54,385 bases of DNA from Halomonas sp. (GCF_020832045.1 NZ_JAFIFK010000022.1:1-54385), one strand, 5' to 3'. Counted from the first letter of the stretch, positions 8,206 through 18,609 are shown. Numbers and translations: made by a program. Notes: a model not told the origin generated them from the sequence alone.

Positions 8206-9830
8206 GCATCATCTCCCCGGTCGCTACGCGAGCCGAAACGACGTTCGATGAATTCGGCCAGAGCCTGCTGGGAACCGCTGATGTCGGGCAGCTCAGGCTG
8301 GATGTTCTCGCCCTGGAGTTCCTGGAGCTGCTCGATGACGGCCTGTACCTCGCTGCGCTCGGTATCGTAGTAACCTTCTATCAGGGCCAGTGCCTTGTCC
8401 AGGCTGGCCTCGTAGAGCTCCTGTTCTTCCTTGAGCAGCGCCAGTTGAGCCTGTTCGAGAACAAGGCGCGCGCTCTGACGCAGGTAGGACTCCTGCTCCG
8501 GCGTCACCAAGGTCTCGAACGCTTCGTCGTGATGACGAATCACCACCAAATCCCTGAGCTCCTGGCCGAAACGGGAGAGCTGGTCCTGCCAACCTCCGGC
8601 GGGGGCCTCCTGCATGCCTGAACGAGCCGGAATCTCTTCGAGCTCACGCGACAGCGGCAGCTGTGCCAGACGCTGCTGTTGGGCATCGAGTGCCAGATAG
8701 AGCCCGGTGCGATCAACCTGGGGCACGCCATCGAGGATCGACAGCTCCGAGGCGATGGCGCGGCGCACGGAGAGCAGCGCCGGATTGTCGGCCTCGTTCA
8801 AGCGAGCATCGGCGGTGCGCAGCAGGGCCGCCGCGCCTTCCACGTCTCGCTCGAGCTGCAGCCGCTGATTGGCCAGACGCAGCAAGTAAGCGGCCTCGGC
8901 GTGAAGCCACTCGCGCTCGTCGGCATCCTGCTCGCGGGAGAGCTCGGCGAGCACCTGATCCAGCGCATCATCGACTTCGCTGCGGTAGCTGGAAAACTCA
9001 CCGCGCATCGCTTCGATCGCCTCGGCCATTTCCGCATCGCGCTGCTCCTCGCCCTGCTCCAGCTCTTCGCGCAGCTGGGCGACGTCGTCCGCCGAAGCGG
9101 CTCCGCCGGCACGTTCCTCAAGATCTGCCAGGCGCTGCTGCTGTTCGTCGAGGCGCTCCCAGGCGTTCCAGGCAAAGAGGCCCGCACCGATGCCCAGGAA
9201 CAGCACCAGAATCAAGGCCAGAACACCCGCGGCTCGGCCGCCTCCCTTGCCGCCATCTCCGGCAGCAGGTGGAACTGCCGCTCCGCCGCCGGCAGGCGCC
9301 GCCCTGGTGCTGCCGGACGCATTGGCGCTCTTGTCGGCAGCGGGCTTGTCGGCAGCGGGCTTGTCGGTGCTGGGCTTATCGATAGCAGGTTTGTCGGTGC
9401 TAGGCTTGTCGGTAGCCGCCGGGCTCCCAGCCGTCGCGCTTCCGCCACCGCCGGACTTGGCCGGCTCAGGCTTCGCGCCGCTTGGCTTGTCGCCGCCAGC
9501 CTGCGGCTGGCCCGGCTTGGGCGAGCCTGGGGCCGGGGTTCCAGACGGGGCCTGCTTGTCAGGGCTGGCGCTGCCCTTGTCGTCAGCGGCTGAAGCGCTC
9601 GTGTTAGCTGCCGGCGTGGCAGCGGCCGGTGCCGCCGGTGTCTTTTCGCCAGCCTTGGGGCTGGTGCTCGGCTGGGATGCCGGCGTCGAGTGCTGCGGAC
9701 CCTTGCCGGTGTCGTTGGTGGGCTTTGGCGTAACTGTCGCCTCGCGACCCTTGCCACCCTGGCCTTTACCGTCCTGGCCCTTACCGGAAGGCGACTTCTG
9801 TTCGTCCTGATCGTTGGTCTGCTTGCTCAT
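8202..9830 (-). CDS. hemX: HemX, membrane-anchored coiled-coil protein of the haem operon
   Basis: 542 residues. Residues 1-200 are low-complexity (Gly/Lys/Ser/Thr/Pro/Ala) and include a 15-bp tandem repeat coding for DKPxx units. A single membrane helix follows (VLALILVLFLGIGAGLFAW, near residues 203-221), then a periplasmic coiled coil (RLDEQQQRLADLEER) and an alpha-helical domain. The name 'uroporphyrinogen III C-methyltransferase' used in databases does not fit: no SAM-binding domain is present. Together with HemY it probably forms a scaffold for haem synthesis. The N-terminal linker is much longer than in E. coli HemX (about 390 residues). Confidence 0.9.
   Translation of the reverse strand: MSKQTNDQDEQKSPSGKGQDGKGQGGKGREATVTPKPTNDTGKGPQHSTPASQPSTSPKAGEKTPAAPAAATPAANTSASAADDKGSASPDKQAPSGTPAPGSPKPGQPQAGGDKPSGAKPEPAKSGGGGSATAGSPAATDKPSTDKPAIDKPSTDKPAADKPAADKSANASGSTRAAPAGGGAAVPPAAGDGGKGGGRAAGVLALILVLFLGIGAGLFAWNAWERLDEQQQRLADLEERAGGAASADDVAQLREELEQGEEQRDAEMAEAIEAMRGEFSSYRSEVDDALDQVLAELSREQDADEREWLHAEAAYLLRLANQRLQLERDVEGAAALLRTADARLNEADNPALLSVRRAIASELSILDGVPQVDRTGLYLALDAQQQRLAQLPLSRELEEIPARSGMQEAPAGGWQDQLSRFGQELRDLVVIRHHDEAFETLVTPEQESYLRQSARLVLEQAQLALLKEEQELYEASLDKALALIEGYYDTERSEVQAVIEQLQELQGENIQPELPDISGSQQALAEFIERRFGSRSDRGDDA
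9330..9419. repeat. 15-bp tandem repeat inside hemX (six units)
   Basis: Six consecutive 15-bp units of the type CTTGTCGGCAGCGGG, the first two identical and the rest diverged. The unit is a multiple of three, so copy changes keep the reading frame; on the minus strand it encodes DKPAA/DKPST/DKPAI pentapeptides in the linker before the membrane helix of HemX. Confidence 0.85.
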
Positions 9831-9836
9831 CTGTCG

Positions 9837-10634
9837 CTAGCCCTTTTCGAGATCGTCTTGATCGACATCGGCATCCTCCTGGTTGCAGGCCGCGGCCACG
9901 GCACTGGCGAGAGCCGCCGGCGTGGCACCCGCCGCCACCACGGGAGTGCGAAAACCCAAGTTGCTGGCCAGTGTAGCCAAACGGCGACTGGACACGATTA
10001 GCGGTTGGTTCAAGGTGGCCTTTGAACACCATCTTGCCAGATGTTCGAGCAATTCGCCGCTGCTGACCACCAGCGCTCGGAACTCGCCGCCTGCGAGACG
10101 CTCTTGCAGCTCGATGGGCGGAGGCTGCAAGCACCGACGATAGAGCGCCACGCGGGTGACTTTGGCGCCACGTGCCGCCAGGGTGTCGGCTAGCAGCGTG
10201 CGGCCTCCTTCTCCGGCCACCAGCAGCACGCGCTGCCCATCCAGCGAGCGCAGCGAGGCGAGCTCGAGCAACGCCTCGCTGGTGTCTTCACCGGCAGCAG
10301 CCGGCGGCAGGTGCACCGGCACGCCAAGACGCTGGCCAAGGGCTTCTGCGGTGGCCGCCCCCACCGCATACCACTGGGTCCCCAGTGGCAGCTGAGGCCA
10401 ATAGCGGTCCAAGGCGTTGTCCAGGCATTCGGCGGCAAAGGGGCTGACCACCACCACCTTGTGAAAGTGGTCGAAATCGAGCCACGCCTGGCGTATCGCC
10501 GGATCCTCGGGCAGTGCTTCCAGCGCCATTGCCTCGAGGTTGACCACCGGGCAGCCCACTGCCTCGATGGCCGCCGCCAAGGCAGCGGCCCGCTCACCCG
10601 GCCGGCAGATGAGAACGGGCAGACCGGCAGCCAT
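9837..10634 (-). CDS. hemD: Uroporphyrinogen-III synthase
   Basis: 265 residues. It closes and inverts ring D of hydroxymethylbilane to form uroporphyrinogen III. HemD diverges strongly in sequence, but the signs are here: N-terminal PVLICRPGERAAAL, KVVVVSPFAAECL near residue 60, WYAVGAATAEAL, GQRVLLVAGEGGRTLLADTLAARGAKVTRVALYRR, and the late VVSSGELLEHL segment. The gene follows hemC with no gap (hemC stop 10635-10637, ATG 10632-10634) and is 6 bases from hemX, consistent with one polycistronic transcript. Confidence 0.9.
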   Translation of the reverse strand: MAAGLPVLICRPGERAAALAAAIEAVGCPVVNLEAMALEALPEDPAIRQAWLDFDHFHKVVVVSPFAAECLDNALDRYWPQLPLGTQWYAVGAATAEALGQRLGVPVHLPPAAAGEDTSEALLELASLRSLDGQRVLLVAGEGGRTLLADTLAARGAKVTRVALYRRCLQPPPIELQERLAGGEFRALVVSSGELLEHLARWCSKATLNQPLIVSSRRLATLASNLGFRTPVVAAGATPAALASAVAAACNQEDADVDQDDLEKG

Positions 10635-11573
10635 TCAGGCGCCGTAGACCTGCGCCAGAATCTCTCCGGCACCCTGTTCCAGCAGATCCTCCGCCACCCT
10701 TACTCCCAGGGCTTCCGGCTCGTGGATCGAACCGCGGCCCTCGGCGCGCAACACCTCGGTACCCTCGGGATTGCCCACCAGAGCCCGCAGCCAGAGCGTC
10801 TGACCATCGTTCTCGAAGGTGGCATAGCCGCCGATAGGCACCTGACAGCCCCCTTCAAGGCGAGTGTTCATGGCGCGCTCGGCGCGTACCCGAGTGGCGG
10901 TGATGGGGTCGTCCAGCGGCGCCAGCAGTGAAATGAGTTCAGGATCGCTGATACGGCACTCGATGCCCAGCGCCCCTTGTCCGCAAGCGGGCAGGCATAC
11001 TTCCGGCGTTAGCTCCTGAGCGATGCGCTCGCCAAGCCCAAGACGCCTGAGCCCCGAGGTTGCCAGAATGATGGCATCGAACTCACCGGCATCGAGCTTG
11101 GCCAGGCGCGTCTGTACGTTGCCGCGCAGCGTCAGGATTTCCAGATCGGGGCGCGCCTCGCGCATCTGCAGACCGCGGCGCAGGCTCGACGTGCCGATGC
11201 GCGCGCCTTCGGGAAGCTCATCGAGCGTGCCGTAGTGGTTGGAGACGAAGGCATCGGTAGGCTCGGCTCCGGCGAAGATCACCGACAGCCCCAGGCCTTC
11301 CGGAAAGTGCATGGGCACATCCTTCATCGAGTGCACGGCGATATCGGCACGGCCGTCCAGAATCGCCTCTTCCAGTTCCTTGACGAACAACCCCTTGCCG
11401 CCGATCTTCGCCAGCGGCGTGTCGAGTATCTTGTCGCCACGGGTGGAGAGCGCGACCAGCTCGACCTCGAGCCCTGGGTGCTCGGCCATCAGCAGGTCGC
11501 GAACGTGTTCGGCCTGCCACATGGCCAGTAGACTCTTGCGGGTGGCAATGCGCAGCGTGTTGATGGATCGCAC
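10635..11573 (-). CDS. hemC: Porphobilinogen deaminase (hydroxymethylbilane synthase)
   Basis: 312 residues from GTG 11573, which follows GGGGAGA at a proper distance and gives the family N-terminus ([19 protein letters not shown]). The enzyme joins four porphobilinogen units into hydroxymethylbilane. Visible are the substrate-binding arginine segments ([25 protein letters not shown]), the active-site aspartate region ending in HSMKDVP, and the cofactor cysteine in [13 protein letters not shown]. An upstream open frame to 11807 is not supported. First gene of hemCDXY and divergent from argH, an arrangement common in Pseudomonas relatives. Confidence 0.94.
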   Translation of the reverse strand: MRSINTLRIATRKSLLAMWQAEHVRDLLMAEHPGLEVELVALSTRGDKILDTPLAKIGGKGLFVKELEEAILDGRADIAVHSMKDVPMHFPEGLGLSVIFAGAEPTDAFVSNHYGTLDELPEGARIGTSSLRRGLQMREARPDLEILTLRGNVQTRLAKLDAGEFDAIILATSGLRRLGLGERIAQELTPEVCLPACGQGALGIECRISDPELISLLAPLDDPITATRVRAERAMNTRLEGGCQVPIGGYATFENDGQTLWLRALVGNPEGTEVLRAEGRGSIHEPEALGVRVAEDLLEQGAGEILAQVYGA

Positions 11574-11745
11574 GTGGTTCTCCCCATGCAGCGGGCCCCG
11601 GCGGCCCTGCTCAGCGATAGTTGCCGCAACATTATCGGTCACGGTCGGCAGTCGGTCATTGACACTCATCATAAAGCACCGGGCGAAGCAGGAAAAATCA
11701 GCCTTCCCGAGCATTGCCGCCGCCCCTCGCCAGTCTCGCCGACTC

Positions 11746-11754
11746 TGGTACACT
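11746..11754 (+). promoter_or_regulatory. Extended -10 promoter candidate for argH
   Basis: TGGTACACT (TGn plus TACACT) lies about 75 bases before the chosen argH start in the 254-base divergent hemC/argH gap. No good -35 is present at the expected distance, as is usual for extended -10 promoters. The hemC promoter should lie in the same gap but was not pinned down. Confidence 0.4.
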
Positions 11755-11827
11755 GCTAGACCTGACTGTAGCCGCCGTGCGCGGCTTCCGAACACCACAG
11801 CATGCAATACGCAGGATGCCCACGCCG

Positions 11828-13249
11828 ATGAGCCCTAGTTCCCCAACCCCCGGCACCAACCAGTCCTGGGGCGGTCGCTTCAGCGAACCCACTGACGCTT
11901 TCGTCGAACGTTTCACCGCTTCGGTCGGCTTCGACCAGCGCCTGGCCCTGCACGACATCCAGGGCTCTATCGCCCATGCCACCATGCTGGCCCGGGTGGG
12001 CGTGCTGACCGATACCGAGCGCGACGCCATCGTCACAGGGCTCGGCGAAATCCGGGAAGAGATCGAGCGCGGTGAATTCCAGTGGTCGGTGAAGCTCGAA
12101 GACGTGCACATGAACATCGAGGCACGCCTGACCGACAAGATCGGCATTACCGGCAAGAAACTGCATACCGGTCGCTCGCGCAACGACCAGGTGGCCACCG
12201 ACATCCGCCTGTTCCTGCGTGACGAAATCGACGTGGTCGAGGCCGAGCTTGCGCGCCTGCGTCAGGGCCTGATCGAGCTCGCCGATCGCGAAGCCGACAC
12301 CATCATGCCCGGCTTCACCCACCTGCAGACCGCCCAGCCGGTGACCTTCGGCCATCACCTGCTGGCCTGGCAGGAGATGCTTGCCCGCGACCACGAGCGC
12401 CTGCTCGACTGCCGTAAGCGCGTCAATGTGATGCCGCTGGGCGCAGCCGCCCTGGCCGGCACGACCTACCCCATCGACCGTCACGTCACCGCCGAGCTGC
12501 TGGGCTTCGAGCGCCCGGCCGAGAACTCCCTCGATGCGGTGAGCGATCGCGACTTCGCCATCGAGTTCGCCAGCTTCGCCAGCATCCTGCTGATGCATCT
12601 TTCACGCATGAGCGAGGAGCTGGTGCTGTGGACCAGCGCCCAGTTCGACTTCATCGTCCTCCCCGACCGCTTCTGCACCGGCAGCTCGATCATGCCGCAG
12701 AAGAAGAATCCCGACGTGCCCGAGCTGGTGCGCGGCAAGACCGGTCGCGTCTATGGCCACCTGATGGGACTGCTGACGCTGATGAAGTCGCAACCGCTGG
12801 CCTACAACAAGGACAACCAGGAGGACAAGGAGCCGCTGTTCGACACCCTCGACACGGTGCGCGACTGCCTCAAGGCGTTCGCCGACATGGTCCCGGCCAT
12901 CGAGGCGCGCAAGGCGAGCATGTACGAAGCCGCCCGCCGCGGCTTCTCCACCGCCACGGATCTCGCCGACTACCTGGTACGCCGCGGCGTCGCCTTCCGC
13001 GACGCTCATGAAATCGTCGGCCAGTCGGTGGCCTACGGCCTGCGCGAAAAGAAGGATCTCTCGGAGATGAGCCTCGACGAGCTGCGTCAGTTCTCGGAGG
13101 TCATCGAGGACGACGTGTTCGAGGTACTGACACTGGAGGGCTCGGTGGCCGCACGCAATCATATTGGCGGCACCGCTCCCGATCAGGTGCGTGCCGCTGC
13201 GCAGCGCGCTCGTGACGCTCTGGCTGCAATGCGCGACGGTCGCCCATGA
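11828..13249 (+). CDS. argH: Argininosuccinate lyase
   Basis: 473 residues from ATG 11828. An in-frame ATG at 11816 is possible; 11828 was preferred because CAGGA at 11812-11816 is then better spaced. The enzyme splits argininosuccinate into arginine and fumarate, the last step of arginine synthesis. Clear motifs: [20 protein letters not shown] at the N-terminus, [29 protein letters not shown] with the catalytic-region histidine, and the superfamily signature [15 protein letters not shown]. It is followed with an ATGA overlap by lptM and then lysA, dapF and xerC. Confidence 0.96.
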   Translation: MSPSSPTPGTNQSWGGRFSEPTDAFVERFTASVGFDQRLALHDIQGSIAHATMLARVGVLTDTERDAIVTGLGEIREEIERGEFQWSVKLEDVHMNIEARLTDKIGITGKKLHTGRSRNDQVATDIRLFLRDEIDVVEAELARLRQGLIELADREADTIMPGFTHLQTAQPVTFGHHLLAWQEMLARDHERLLDCRKRVNVMPLGAAALAGTTYPIDRHVTAELLGFERPAENSLDAVSDRDFAIEFASFASILLMHLSRMSEELVLWTSAQFDFIVLPDRFCTGSSIMPQKKNPDVPELVRGKTGRVYGHLMGLLTLMKSQPLAYNKDNQEDKEPLFDTLDTVRDCLKAFADMVPAIEARKASMYEAARRGFSTATDLADYLVRRGVAFRDAHEIVGQSVAYGLREKKDLSEMSLDELRQFSEVIEDDVFEVLTLEGSVAARNHIGGTAPDQVRAAAQRARDALAAMRDGRP

Positions 13250-13422
13250 GTCGATTTGCCCTGGCCACGCTGACGCTATCGACCAGCCTGCTGCTGGCCG
13301 GCTGCGGTCAGACCGGGCCGCTCTATCTGCCCACTGACGAGGCCGCCGCCGAGCGCTATGGCAATGCCGCGGCTTCACAGGGCGAGCGAGCCGAAGACGA
13401 CGCCCACGAGGATACAGACTGA
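13246..13422 (+). CDS. lptM: Small lipoprotein LptM (YifL family)
   Basis: A 58-residue reading frame starting in the ATGA overlap with the argH stop. The N-terminus is a lipoprotein signal ([12 protein letters not shown]) with the lipid-attachment cysteine at residue 19, followed directly by the conserved GQTGPLYLP segment that marks LptM/YifL. The rest is short, acidic and probably disordered. In E. coli LptM binds the LPS translocon LptDE and aids disulphide maturation of LptD. The position before lysA/dapF is typical outside enterics. Confidence 0.88.
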   Translation: MSRFALATLTLSTSLLLAGCGQTGPLYLPTDEAAAERYGNAAASQGERAEDDAHEDTD

Positions 13423-13425
13423 ATC

Positions 13426-14712
13426 ATGGATCACTTCGAATATTGCGACGGCGTTCTCTACGGCGAGGAAGTCCCGTTGACCCAGGTGGCCGAAGAGATC
13501 GGCACACCCTGCTACGTCTACTCCAAGGCCACGCTGACCCGTCACTTCCGCGCCTATACCGAAGCGCTTGGCAGCCACCCGCACCTGATCTGCTATGCGG
13601 TAAAGGCCAACTCCAACCTTGCCGTGCTGGGGCTGCTGGCACGTCTCGGTGCCGGCTTCGACATCGTCTCGGTGGGGGAACTGGAGCGCGTCATGGCTGC
13701 TGGCGGCGACCCGGCCAAGGTGGTGTTCTCCGGTGTGGCCAAGCAGGAAAGCGAGATGGCGCGTGCGCTTGAGCTGGGCATCAAGTGCTTCAACGTCGAG
13801 TCGCGCCCCGAGCTCGAGCGGCTCAACGCCGTGGCCGAGCGGCTGGGCAAGGTGGCCCCGGTATCGCTGCGGGTCAATCCCGACGTCGATGCCGGCACCC
13901 ACCCCTATATCTCCACCGGCCTCAAGGCCAACAAGTTCGGCATCCCGGTGGATGAGGCTGTCGCCGTTTACGAACTGGCCGCAAGCCTACCGGCGGTGAG
14001 GGTCGTAGGCCTGGACTGCCATATCGGCTCGCAGCTCACCGAGCTTGCGCCCTTTCTCGACACCCTGGACCGCCTGCTGGTACTGCTCGAGCGTCTGCAC
14101 GAGCGCGGCATCGCGGTCGAACACCTGGACCTGGGCGGCGGGCTCGGCGTGCCCTACCGCGGCGAGCGCCCGCCCCAGCCCTTCGACTATGCCGCTTCGC
14201 TGCTGGAGCGTCTCGCCCAGTGGAAGCACGGCGAGAACCTGACCCTGCTGTTCGAACCGGGTCGCTCGATTGCCGCCAACGCCGGTGTACTGCTAACCCG
14301 GGTGGAGTTCCTCAAGCCCGGCGAGACCAAGAACTTCGCCATCGTCGATGCCGGCATGAACGACCTGATCCGTCCGGCGCTGTACCAGGCGTGGCAGGCG
14401 ATCATCCCGGTGGACACGCGCCACTACCGCGATAGCGCTACCTACGACGTGGTCGGCCCGGTATGCGAGACCGGCGACTTCCTGGGCAAGGAGCGCGACC
14501 TGGCCATCGGCGCGGGCGACCTGCTGGCGGTGCGCTCCGCCGGCGCCTACGGCTTCGTCATGGCCTCGAACTACAACAGCCGACCACGCCCCGCCGAAGT
14601 CATAGTCGACGGTGACGCCTACTACGTGGTGCGTCGCCGCGAAACCGTCGAGTCGCTGTGGGCCGGCGAATCGCTGCTGCCCGACACGGCAGGTGAGGGA
14701 GAGAAGCGCTGA
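13426..14712 (+). CDS. lysA: Diaminopimelate decarboxylase
   Basis: 428 residues. A PLP enzyme that decarboxylates meso-diaminopimelate to lysine. The PLP lysine is K60 in CYAVKANSN; other motifs are HIGSQL, the glycine loop [11 protein letters not shown], the phosphate-binding [11 protein letters not shown], and the substrate segment [10 protein letters not shown] with the active-site cysteine donated to the other subunit. Starts 3 bases after lptM and overlaps dapF by one base (TGATG), so lysine synthesis and DAP epimerisation are translated together. Confidence 0.96.
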   Translation: MDHFEYCDGVLYGEEVPLTQVAEEIGTPCYVYSKATLTRHFRAYTEALGSHPHLICYAVKANSNLAVLGLLARLGAGFDIVSVGELERVMAAGGDPAKVVFSGVAKQESEMARALELGIKCFNVESRPELERLNAVAERLGKVAPVSLRVNPDVDAGTHPYISTGLKANKFGIPVDEAVAVYELAASLPAVRVVGLDCHIGSQLTELAPFLDTLDRLLVLLERLHERGIAVEHLDLGGGLGVPYRGERPPQPFDYAASLLERLAQWKHGENLTLLFEPGRSIAANAGVLLTRVEFLKPGETKNFAIVDAGMNDLIRPALYQAWQAIIPVDTRHYRDSATYDVVGPVCETGDFLGKERDLAIGAGDLLAVRSAGAYGFVMASNYNSRPRPAEVIVDGDAYYVVRRRETVESLWAGESLLPDTAGEGEKR

Positions 14713-15545
14713 TGCTGCTGCACTTCACCAAGATGCATGGCCTGGGTAACGACTTCATGGTGATCGACCTGGTCACCCAGCGGGCCCGGCTGCGCGACGA
14801 TCAGATCCGCCGCCTGGCCGATCGCCGCTTCGGTGTCGGCTTCGACCAGCTTCTGCTCGTCGAACCGCCGCGCAGCCCCGACATGGATTTTCGCTATCGC
14901 ATCTACAATGCCGACGGCAGTGAAGTGGAGAACTGCGGCAACGGTGCGCGCTGCTTCGCTCGCTTCGTGCACGACCAGCGCCTGACCCACAAGGAAGAAA
15001 TTCATGTGGAAACTGCCGGCGGGCCGCTGATGCTCAAGATGAACGGCGACGGCCAGGTAACGGTCGACATGGGGTTACCGCGCTTCGAGCCGGCCTCGCT
15101 GCCCTTCGACGCCGACGAGGATCGACCGCTGCACCGGCTCGACGTGCAGGGCGAAACCCTCGAAATCGGCGCCGTCTCCATGGGCAACCCCCACGCCGTG
15201 CTTCGCGTCGACGATGTCGATACCGCTCCGGTAGCACGCCTCGGCCCGCTGATCGAGCACCATCCGCGCTTCCCTCAGCGGGTCAACGTGGGATTCATGC
15301 AGGTGGTCACGACTCACGAGATCCGCCTGCGCGTTTTCGAACGCGGCAGCGGCGAAACCCTGGCCTGTGGCACAGGCGCCTGCGCCGCAGTGGCCAGCGG
15401 CATTCGCCAAGGCTTTCTGGAAAGCCCCGTGACGGTCCGCCTGCGTGGCGGTGACCTGCAGATCGAATGGCCGCATGCCGAGGCACCGCTGCTGATGACC
15501 GGCCCCGCCGAACGCGTCTTCGAGGGACGCATTGCCCTGGCCTGA
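14712..15545 (+). CDS. dapF: Diaminopimelate epimerase
   Basis: 277 residues. Converts LL- to meso-diaminopimelate for lysine and peptidoglycan synthesis without cofactor. The two catalytic cysteines are in NCGNGARC (C75) and [11 protein letters not shown] (C219). The N-terminal [15 protein letters not shown] and NVGFMQVV are also family signatures. Located between lysA and a DUF484 gene, as in Pseudomonas and E. coli relatives. Confidence 0.97.
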   Translation: MLLHFTKMHGLGNDFMVIDLVTQRARLRDDQIRRLADRRFGVGFDQLLLVEPPRSPDMDFRYRIYNADGSEVENCGNGARCFARFVHDQRLTHKEEIHVETAGGPLMLKMNGDGQVTVDMGLPRFEPASLPFDADEDRPLHRLDVQGETLEIGAVSMGNPHAVLRVDDVDTAPVARLGPLIEHHPRFPQRVNVGFMQVVTTHEIRLRVFERGSGETLACGTGACAAVASGIRQGFLESPVTVRLRGGDLQIEWPHAEAPLLMTGPAERVFEGRIALA

Positions 15546-15578
15546 CAGCCCGGGAACACCGAACCGAAGGAGTCATGC

Positions 15579-16316
15579 ATGACCCGAGCCGTCCCCGAAC
15601 CGCGCAAGACCCTCGATCCGGACCGGGTGGCCGAGTGGCTGGCCCGTCACCCCGACTTCTTCGTCGGCCGAGAAGGCCTGCTCCAGCAGCTCAAGGTGCC
15701 GCACCCCGAAGCCCAGGGTACCACCTCGCTACTGGAGCGCCTGGTCCACGACCTGCGTCGCCGTGCGGAGCAGGCCGAGTGGCGGCTGGAGCAACTGCTG
15801 GAGTCGGCGCGCCACAACGAAGTGCAGTATCGCCGCACTCGCGAGCTGGTGCTGGCGCTGCTGGAAGCCGAGGATGCCGATGCCCTGGGCGAAGCACTGG
15901 CGACGCAGATGACCGAGCACTTCCAGATCCCGGCCGTGGCGTTGTGGTGCCCCGCTCAGCTTACCAATCACGAGCCACTGCCGCCCCAGCCACCACGCCA
16001 AGTACTCGACGAGCATGCCGGCGTTCGCCTGGCCGCGCTGCTCGACGGCCGCGCCAGCCGCTGTACTCGGCTCACGTCCACCGACTGGGGCCGCCTGCTA
16101 CCTCACGTGCGGCCGCCGCGTCAGGCCGGCTCCTGCGCCTTGACTCGGCTGACGCTGGGCGAGCCGATGGGCTACCTGGTACTGGCCAGTCCCGATCCGG
16201 ACCATTTCCGCGCCAGCATGGATACCATGTTCACCGAGTATCTGGGTGATGTATTGGCCCGGCTGCTGCTGCGCCATGCGCCGCCCACCCACGAGACGCC
16301 GCCGAAGCATGGCTGA
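15579..16316 (+). CDS. DUF484 family protein (YigA-like)
   Basis: 245 residues. The N-terminal half has the family pattern: VAEWLARHPDFFVGREGLLQQLKVPHP near residues 12-40, then a predicted coiled coil (residues about 50-90) and a GAF-like C-terminal domain (LTLGEPMGYLVLASPDPDHF). The function is not established. The fixed order dapF-DUF484-xerC-yigB is widespread in gammaproteobacteria, so a link with XerC or cell-wall precursor supply is often supposed, but nothing in the sequence proves it. GAAGGAG is 8-14 bases before the ATG; the 3' end overlaps xerC by 8 bases. Confidence 0.9.
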   Translation: MTRAVPEPRKTLDPDRVAEWLARHPDFFVGREGLLQQLKVPHPEAQGTTSLLERLVHDLRRRAEQAEWRLEQLLESARHNEVQYRRTRELVLALLEAEDADALGEALATQMTEHFQIPAVALWCPAQLTNHEPLPPQPPRQVLDEHAGVRLAALLDGRASRCTRLTSTDWGRLLPHVRPPRQAGSCALTRLTLGEPMGYLVLASPDPDHFRASMDTMFTEYLGDVLARLLLRHAPPTHETPPKHG

Positions 16317-17223
16317 GAACCTCCTGCGAGGTCAGCTGGAAGCCTGTCTGGCGGCGCTGTCGAGCACCGCCAGCCCCGCCACGCTGCGGGCTTACCGCCT
16401 CGACCTCGAGGCGCTCGCGGCATTTCTGGAAAAGCGTGACGTCTGTGATGCGGCCCGCCTCGACGTGGGCCTGGTACGCCGCTTTCTCGGCGCCGAGCGC
16501 AGCCGCGGCCTGGCGCCACGCAGCCTGGCACGGCGACGGGCCGCCGTATCCCACTTCGCCGCCTTCCTGGTCAAGTCGGGCCTGCTCGAGCACAACCCCG
16601 CCGAGCTGGTGCCGACACCTCGCCAGGGCGCTCACCTGCCCAAGCCGCTGGACGTGGACCAGCTCGCCCGGCTGCTCGACACGCCCCATGACGGTTCACC
16701 GCTGTCGCTACGCGACCAGGCCATGCTGGAGCTGTTCTATTCAAGCGGCCTGCGTCTGGCCGAGCTGGCCGGGCTCGATCTGGACGACCTCGACAGCCGA
16801 CGCGTACGGGTGCTCGGCAAGGGCGGTAAGCCGCGCCAGGTGCCGGTAGGAGCTAGCGCCCGCAGCGCACTCGAGACCTGGCTGCAGGCGCGCCCGACGC
16901 TGGCCGCCGACGGTGAACCGGCGCTGTTCGTCGGTGCCCGCGGCGCCCGCCTCGGCCATCGCGCCATTCAAAAAAGGCTCACCGAAGTGGCACGCCGCCG
17001 CGGCCTACCAGAACACCTGCACCCCCACCGGCTACGTCACTCCTTTGCCAGCCACCTGCTGGAGTCGAGCCAGGACCTGCGCGCGGTGCAGGAGCTGCTG
17101 GGACACGCCAATCTCTCCACTACCCAGATCTACACCAAGCTCGACTGGCAGCACCTGGCCGCAAGTTACGATGCCGCCCACCCCCGTGCACGTCGGCGGC
17201 GTGCCGATTCGACAGACCCATGA
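16309..17223 (+). CDS. xerC: Tyrosine recombinase XerC
   Basis: 304 residues from ATG 16309, inside the end of the DUF484 gene. With XerD it resolves chromosome dimers at dif. An N-terminal SAM-like core-binding domain (residues 1-95) precedes the catalytic domain with the full set: R149 (SSGLRLAEL), a lysine near residue 172, H240-x-x-R243 (HPHRLRHSFASH), H266 (LLGHANLSTTQ) and nucleophile Y275. The order dapF-DUF484-xerC-yigB supports XerC rather than XerD. The Arg-rich C-terminus overlaps the next gene by 4 bases. Confidence 0.95.
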   Translation: MAENLLRGQLEACLAALSSTASPATLRAYRLDLEALAAFLEKRDVCDAARLDVGLVRRFLGAERSRGLAPRSLARRRAAVSHFAAFLVKSGLLEHNPAELVPTPRQGAHLPKPLDVDQLARLLDTPHDGSPLSLRDQAMLELFYSSGLRLAELAGLDLDDLDSRRVRVLGKGGKPRQVPVGASARSALETWLQARPTLAADGEPALFVGARGARLGHRAIQKRLTEVARRRGLPEHLHPHRLRHSFASHLLESSQDLRAVQELLGHANLSTTQIYTKLDWQHLAASYDAAHPRARRRRADSTDP

Positions 17224-17984
17224 CCATGACGGATTCCATCCCGCTCCAAGCCATCACCTTCGACCTCGACGACACCCTTTGGGACAACCACGGCGTCATG
17301 GTTGCCACCGAGACCGGCCACTACGCCTGGCTCGATGAGGCCCTGCACGAATGGATGACAGGAGAAGGGCGCAGCGCCACGCAGCGCTTTGCCGAACGCT
17401 TCCCGCTGGAAAGCTTCGAACAGCACCGCCGCGCCCTGGCTCGCGCCCATCCGCTGCGCCGAGGCGACTTCACCTGGCTGCGCGAGCGTGCGCTGCGTGA
17501 AATGCTGGGGGAGTACGGGATCGACCCGGCGGCTGCCGAGCAATGGGCCGGGGCGGCCATGGAACGCTTCATGGCGCTGCGTCACCGGGTCGAGCCACAT
17601 CCGGAGGTGGAGGCGCTGCTGACGGCACTGGGCCGCCACTACCGCCTGGCCAGCATCACCAATGGCAACGTCGAGATAGCCCGCCTGCCGCTGGGGCGCC
17701 ACTTCTCGATCGCCATTGCCGCTGGTGAAATGCTCGCGCCCAAGCCCGACCCTCGGCCCTTCCTGGCTGCCCTGGCCAGGCTGGGGGTCGCTCCGAACCG
17801 TGCCCTGCACGTGGGCGACTCCTGGCGCGAAGACGTCGAACCGGCGCGGCGGCTGGGCATGCAGGTAGCCTGGATCTCGCCTCATATCGACGACACGCCC
17901 CTTCCTGCCGGCATTCATCGTCTCGATCACGTTCGCGAAATACCTGCGCTACTGCGCAGGCTGGGCCAGAAAGCGCCGCAATGA
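17220..17984 (+). CDS. yigB: HAD-family phosphatase, YigB type
   Basis: 254 residues; an alternative start at 17226 would drop two codons. HAD motifs: I in FDLDDTLWDN with the nucleophile aspartate, II around SITNGN, III in the lysine of LAPKPDPRPF, and IV in VGDSWREDVEPAR. A cap domain lies between motifs I and II, as in subfamily I. E. coli YigB, also next to xerC, dephosphorylates a riboflavin precursor (5-amino-6-ribitylamino-uracil phosphate) and FMN. The orthology rests on synteny and motif pattern. Confidence 0.88.
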   Translation: MTMTDSIPLQAITFDLDDTLWDNHGVMVATETGHYAWLDEALHEWMTGEGRSATQRFAERFPLESFEQHRRALARAHPLRRGDFTWLRERALREMLGEYGIDPAAAEQWAGAAMERFMALRHRVEPHPEVEALLTALGRHYRLASITNGNVEIARLPLGRHFSIAIAAGEMLAPKPDPRPFLAALARLGVAPNRALHVGDSWREDVEPARRLGMQVAWISPHIDDTPLPAGIHRLDHVREIPALLRRLGQKAPQ

Positions 17985-17991
17985 CCTCGGG

Positions 17992-18609
17992 CTAAGGAGA
18001 AAGCGGATCGCTCAGCCACTGATCCAGGCGGGCGCTCGCCTCGTCCACCCCTTCACGCTTGAGTGAAGAGAACAGCTGCAGCGTCACCAGATCCTCCCAT
18101 TCGCGCAGACGGCTGCGCACCTGCTGCAGGGCGCTCTTGGCGGCGCCCGATTTCAGCTTGTCGGCCTTGGTCAGCAGGATATGCACCGGCATGTTCTGAT
18201 CGTCGGCCCAGCCCAGCATGGTCTGGTCGAATTCGGTGAGCGGGTGGCGTACATCCATGACCAGCACCACCCCGCGCAGCGAGCGGCGGCCGCGCAGGTA
18301 GTCGGCGAGATGGCGCTGCCACTCGAGCTTGACCGCTTCCGGAACCTTGGCATAGCCATAGCCAGGCAGGTCGACCAGGCGTCGGGTGGTGTCATCGCCT
18401 AAGGTGAAGAAGTTGATCAACTGTGTGCGCCCCGGCGTGCGCGAGGTGCGCGCCAGCGCCTTCTGCCGGGTGAGTGTGTTGATTGCACTGGACTTACCGG
18501 CGTTGGAGCGGCCGGCGAAGGCCACTTCGGCACCGTCGTCGGACGGGCACTGGGCAAGGGTGGGCGCGCTGGTCAGGAAGCGCGCGGTCTGGTAATTCAA
18601 TTGGGTCAT
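17992..18609 (-). CDS. engB: GTP-binding ribosome biogenesis protein EngB (YsxC/YihA)
   Basis: 205 residues from ATG 18609; a longer open frame upstream is not supported. GTPase motifs are G1 [10 protein letters not shown]3 in [13 protein letters not shown]4 LTKADK. The N-terminal [17 protein letters not shown] and the GRTQLINFF switch segment are diagnostic. EngB is essential in many bacteria and assists assembly of the large ribosomal subunit. The gene is convergent with yigB (7 bases apart) and divergent from the cytochrome c4 gene, an arrangement also found in Pseudomonas. Confidence 0.95.
   Translation of the reverse strand: MTQLNYQTARFLTSAPTLAQCPSDDGAEVAFAGRSNAGKSSAINTLTRQKALARTSRTPGRTQLINFFTLGDDTTRRLVDLPGYGYAKVPEAVKLEWQRHLADYLRGRRSLRGVVLVMDVRHPLTEFDQTMLGWADDQNMPVHILLTKADKLKSGAAKSALQQVRSRLREWEDLVTLQLFSSLKREGVDEASARLDQWLSDPLSP

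Noticed and set aside
11574..11807. N-terminal extension of HemC to 11807
   Set aside because: The added 78 residues lack any likeness to HemC, and GTG 11573 has a ribosome site and the family N-terminus.
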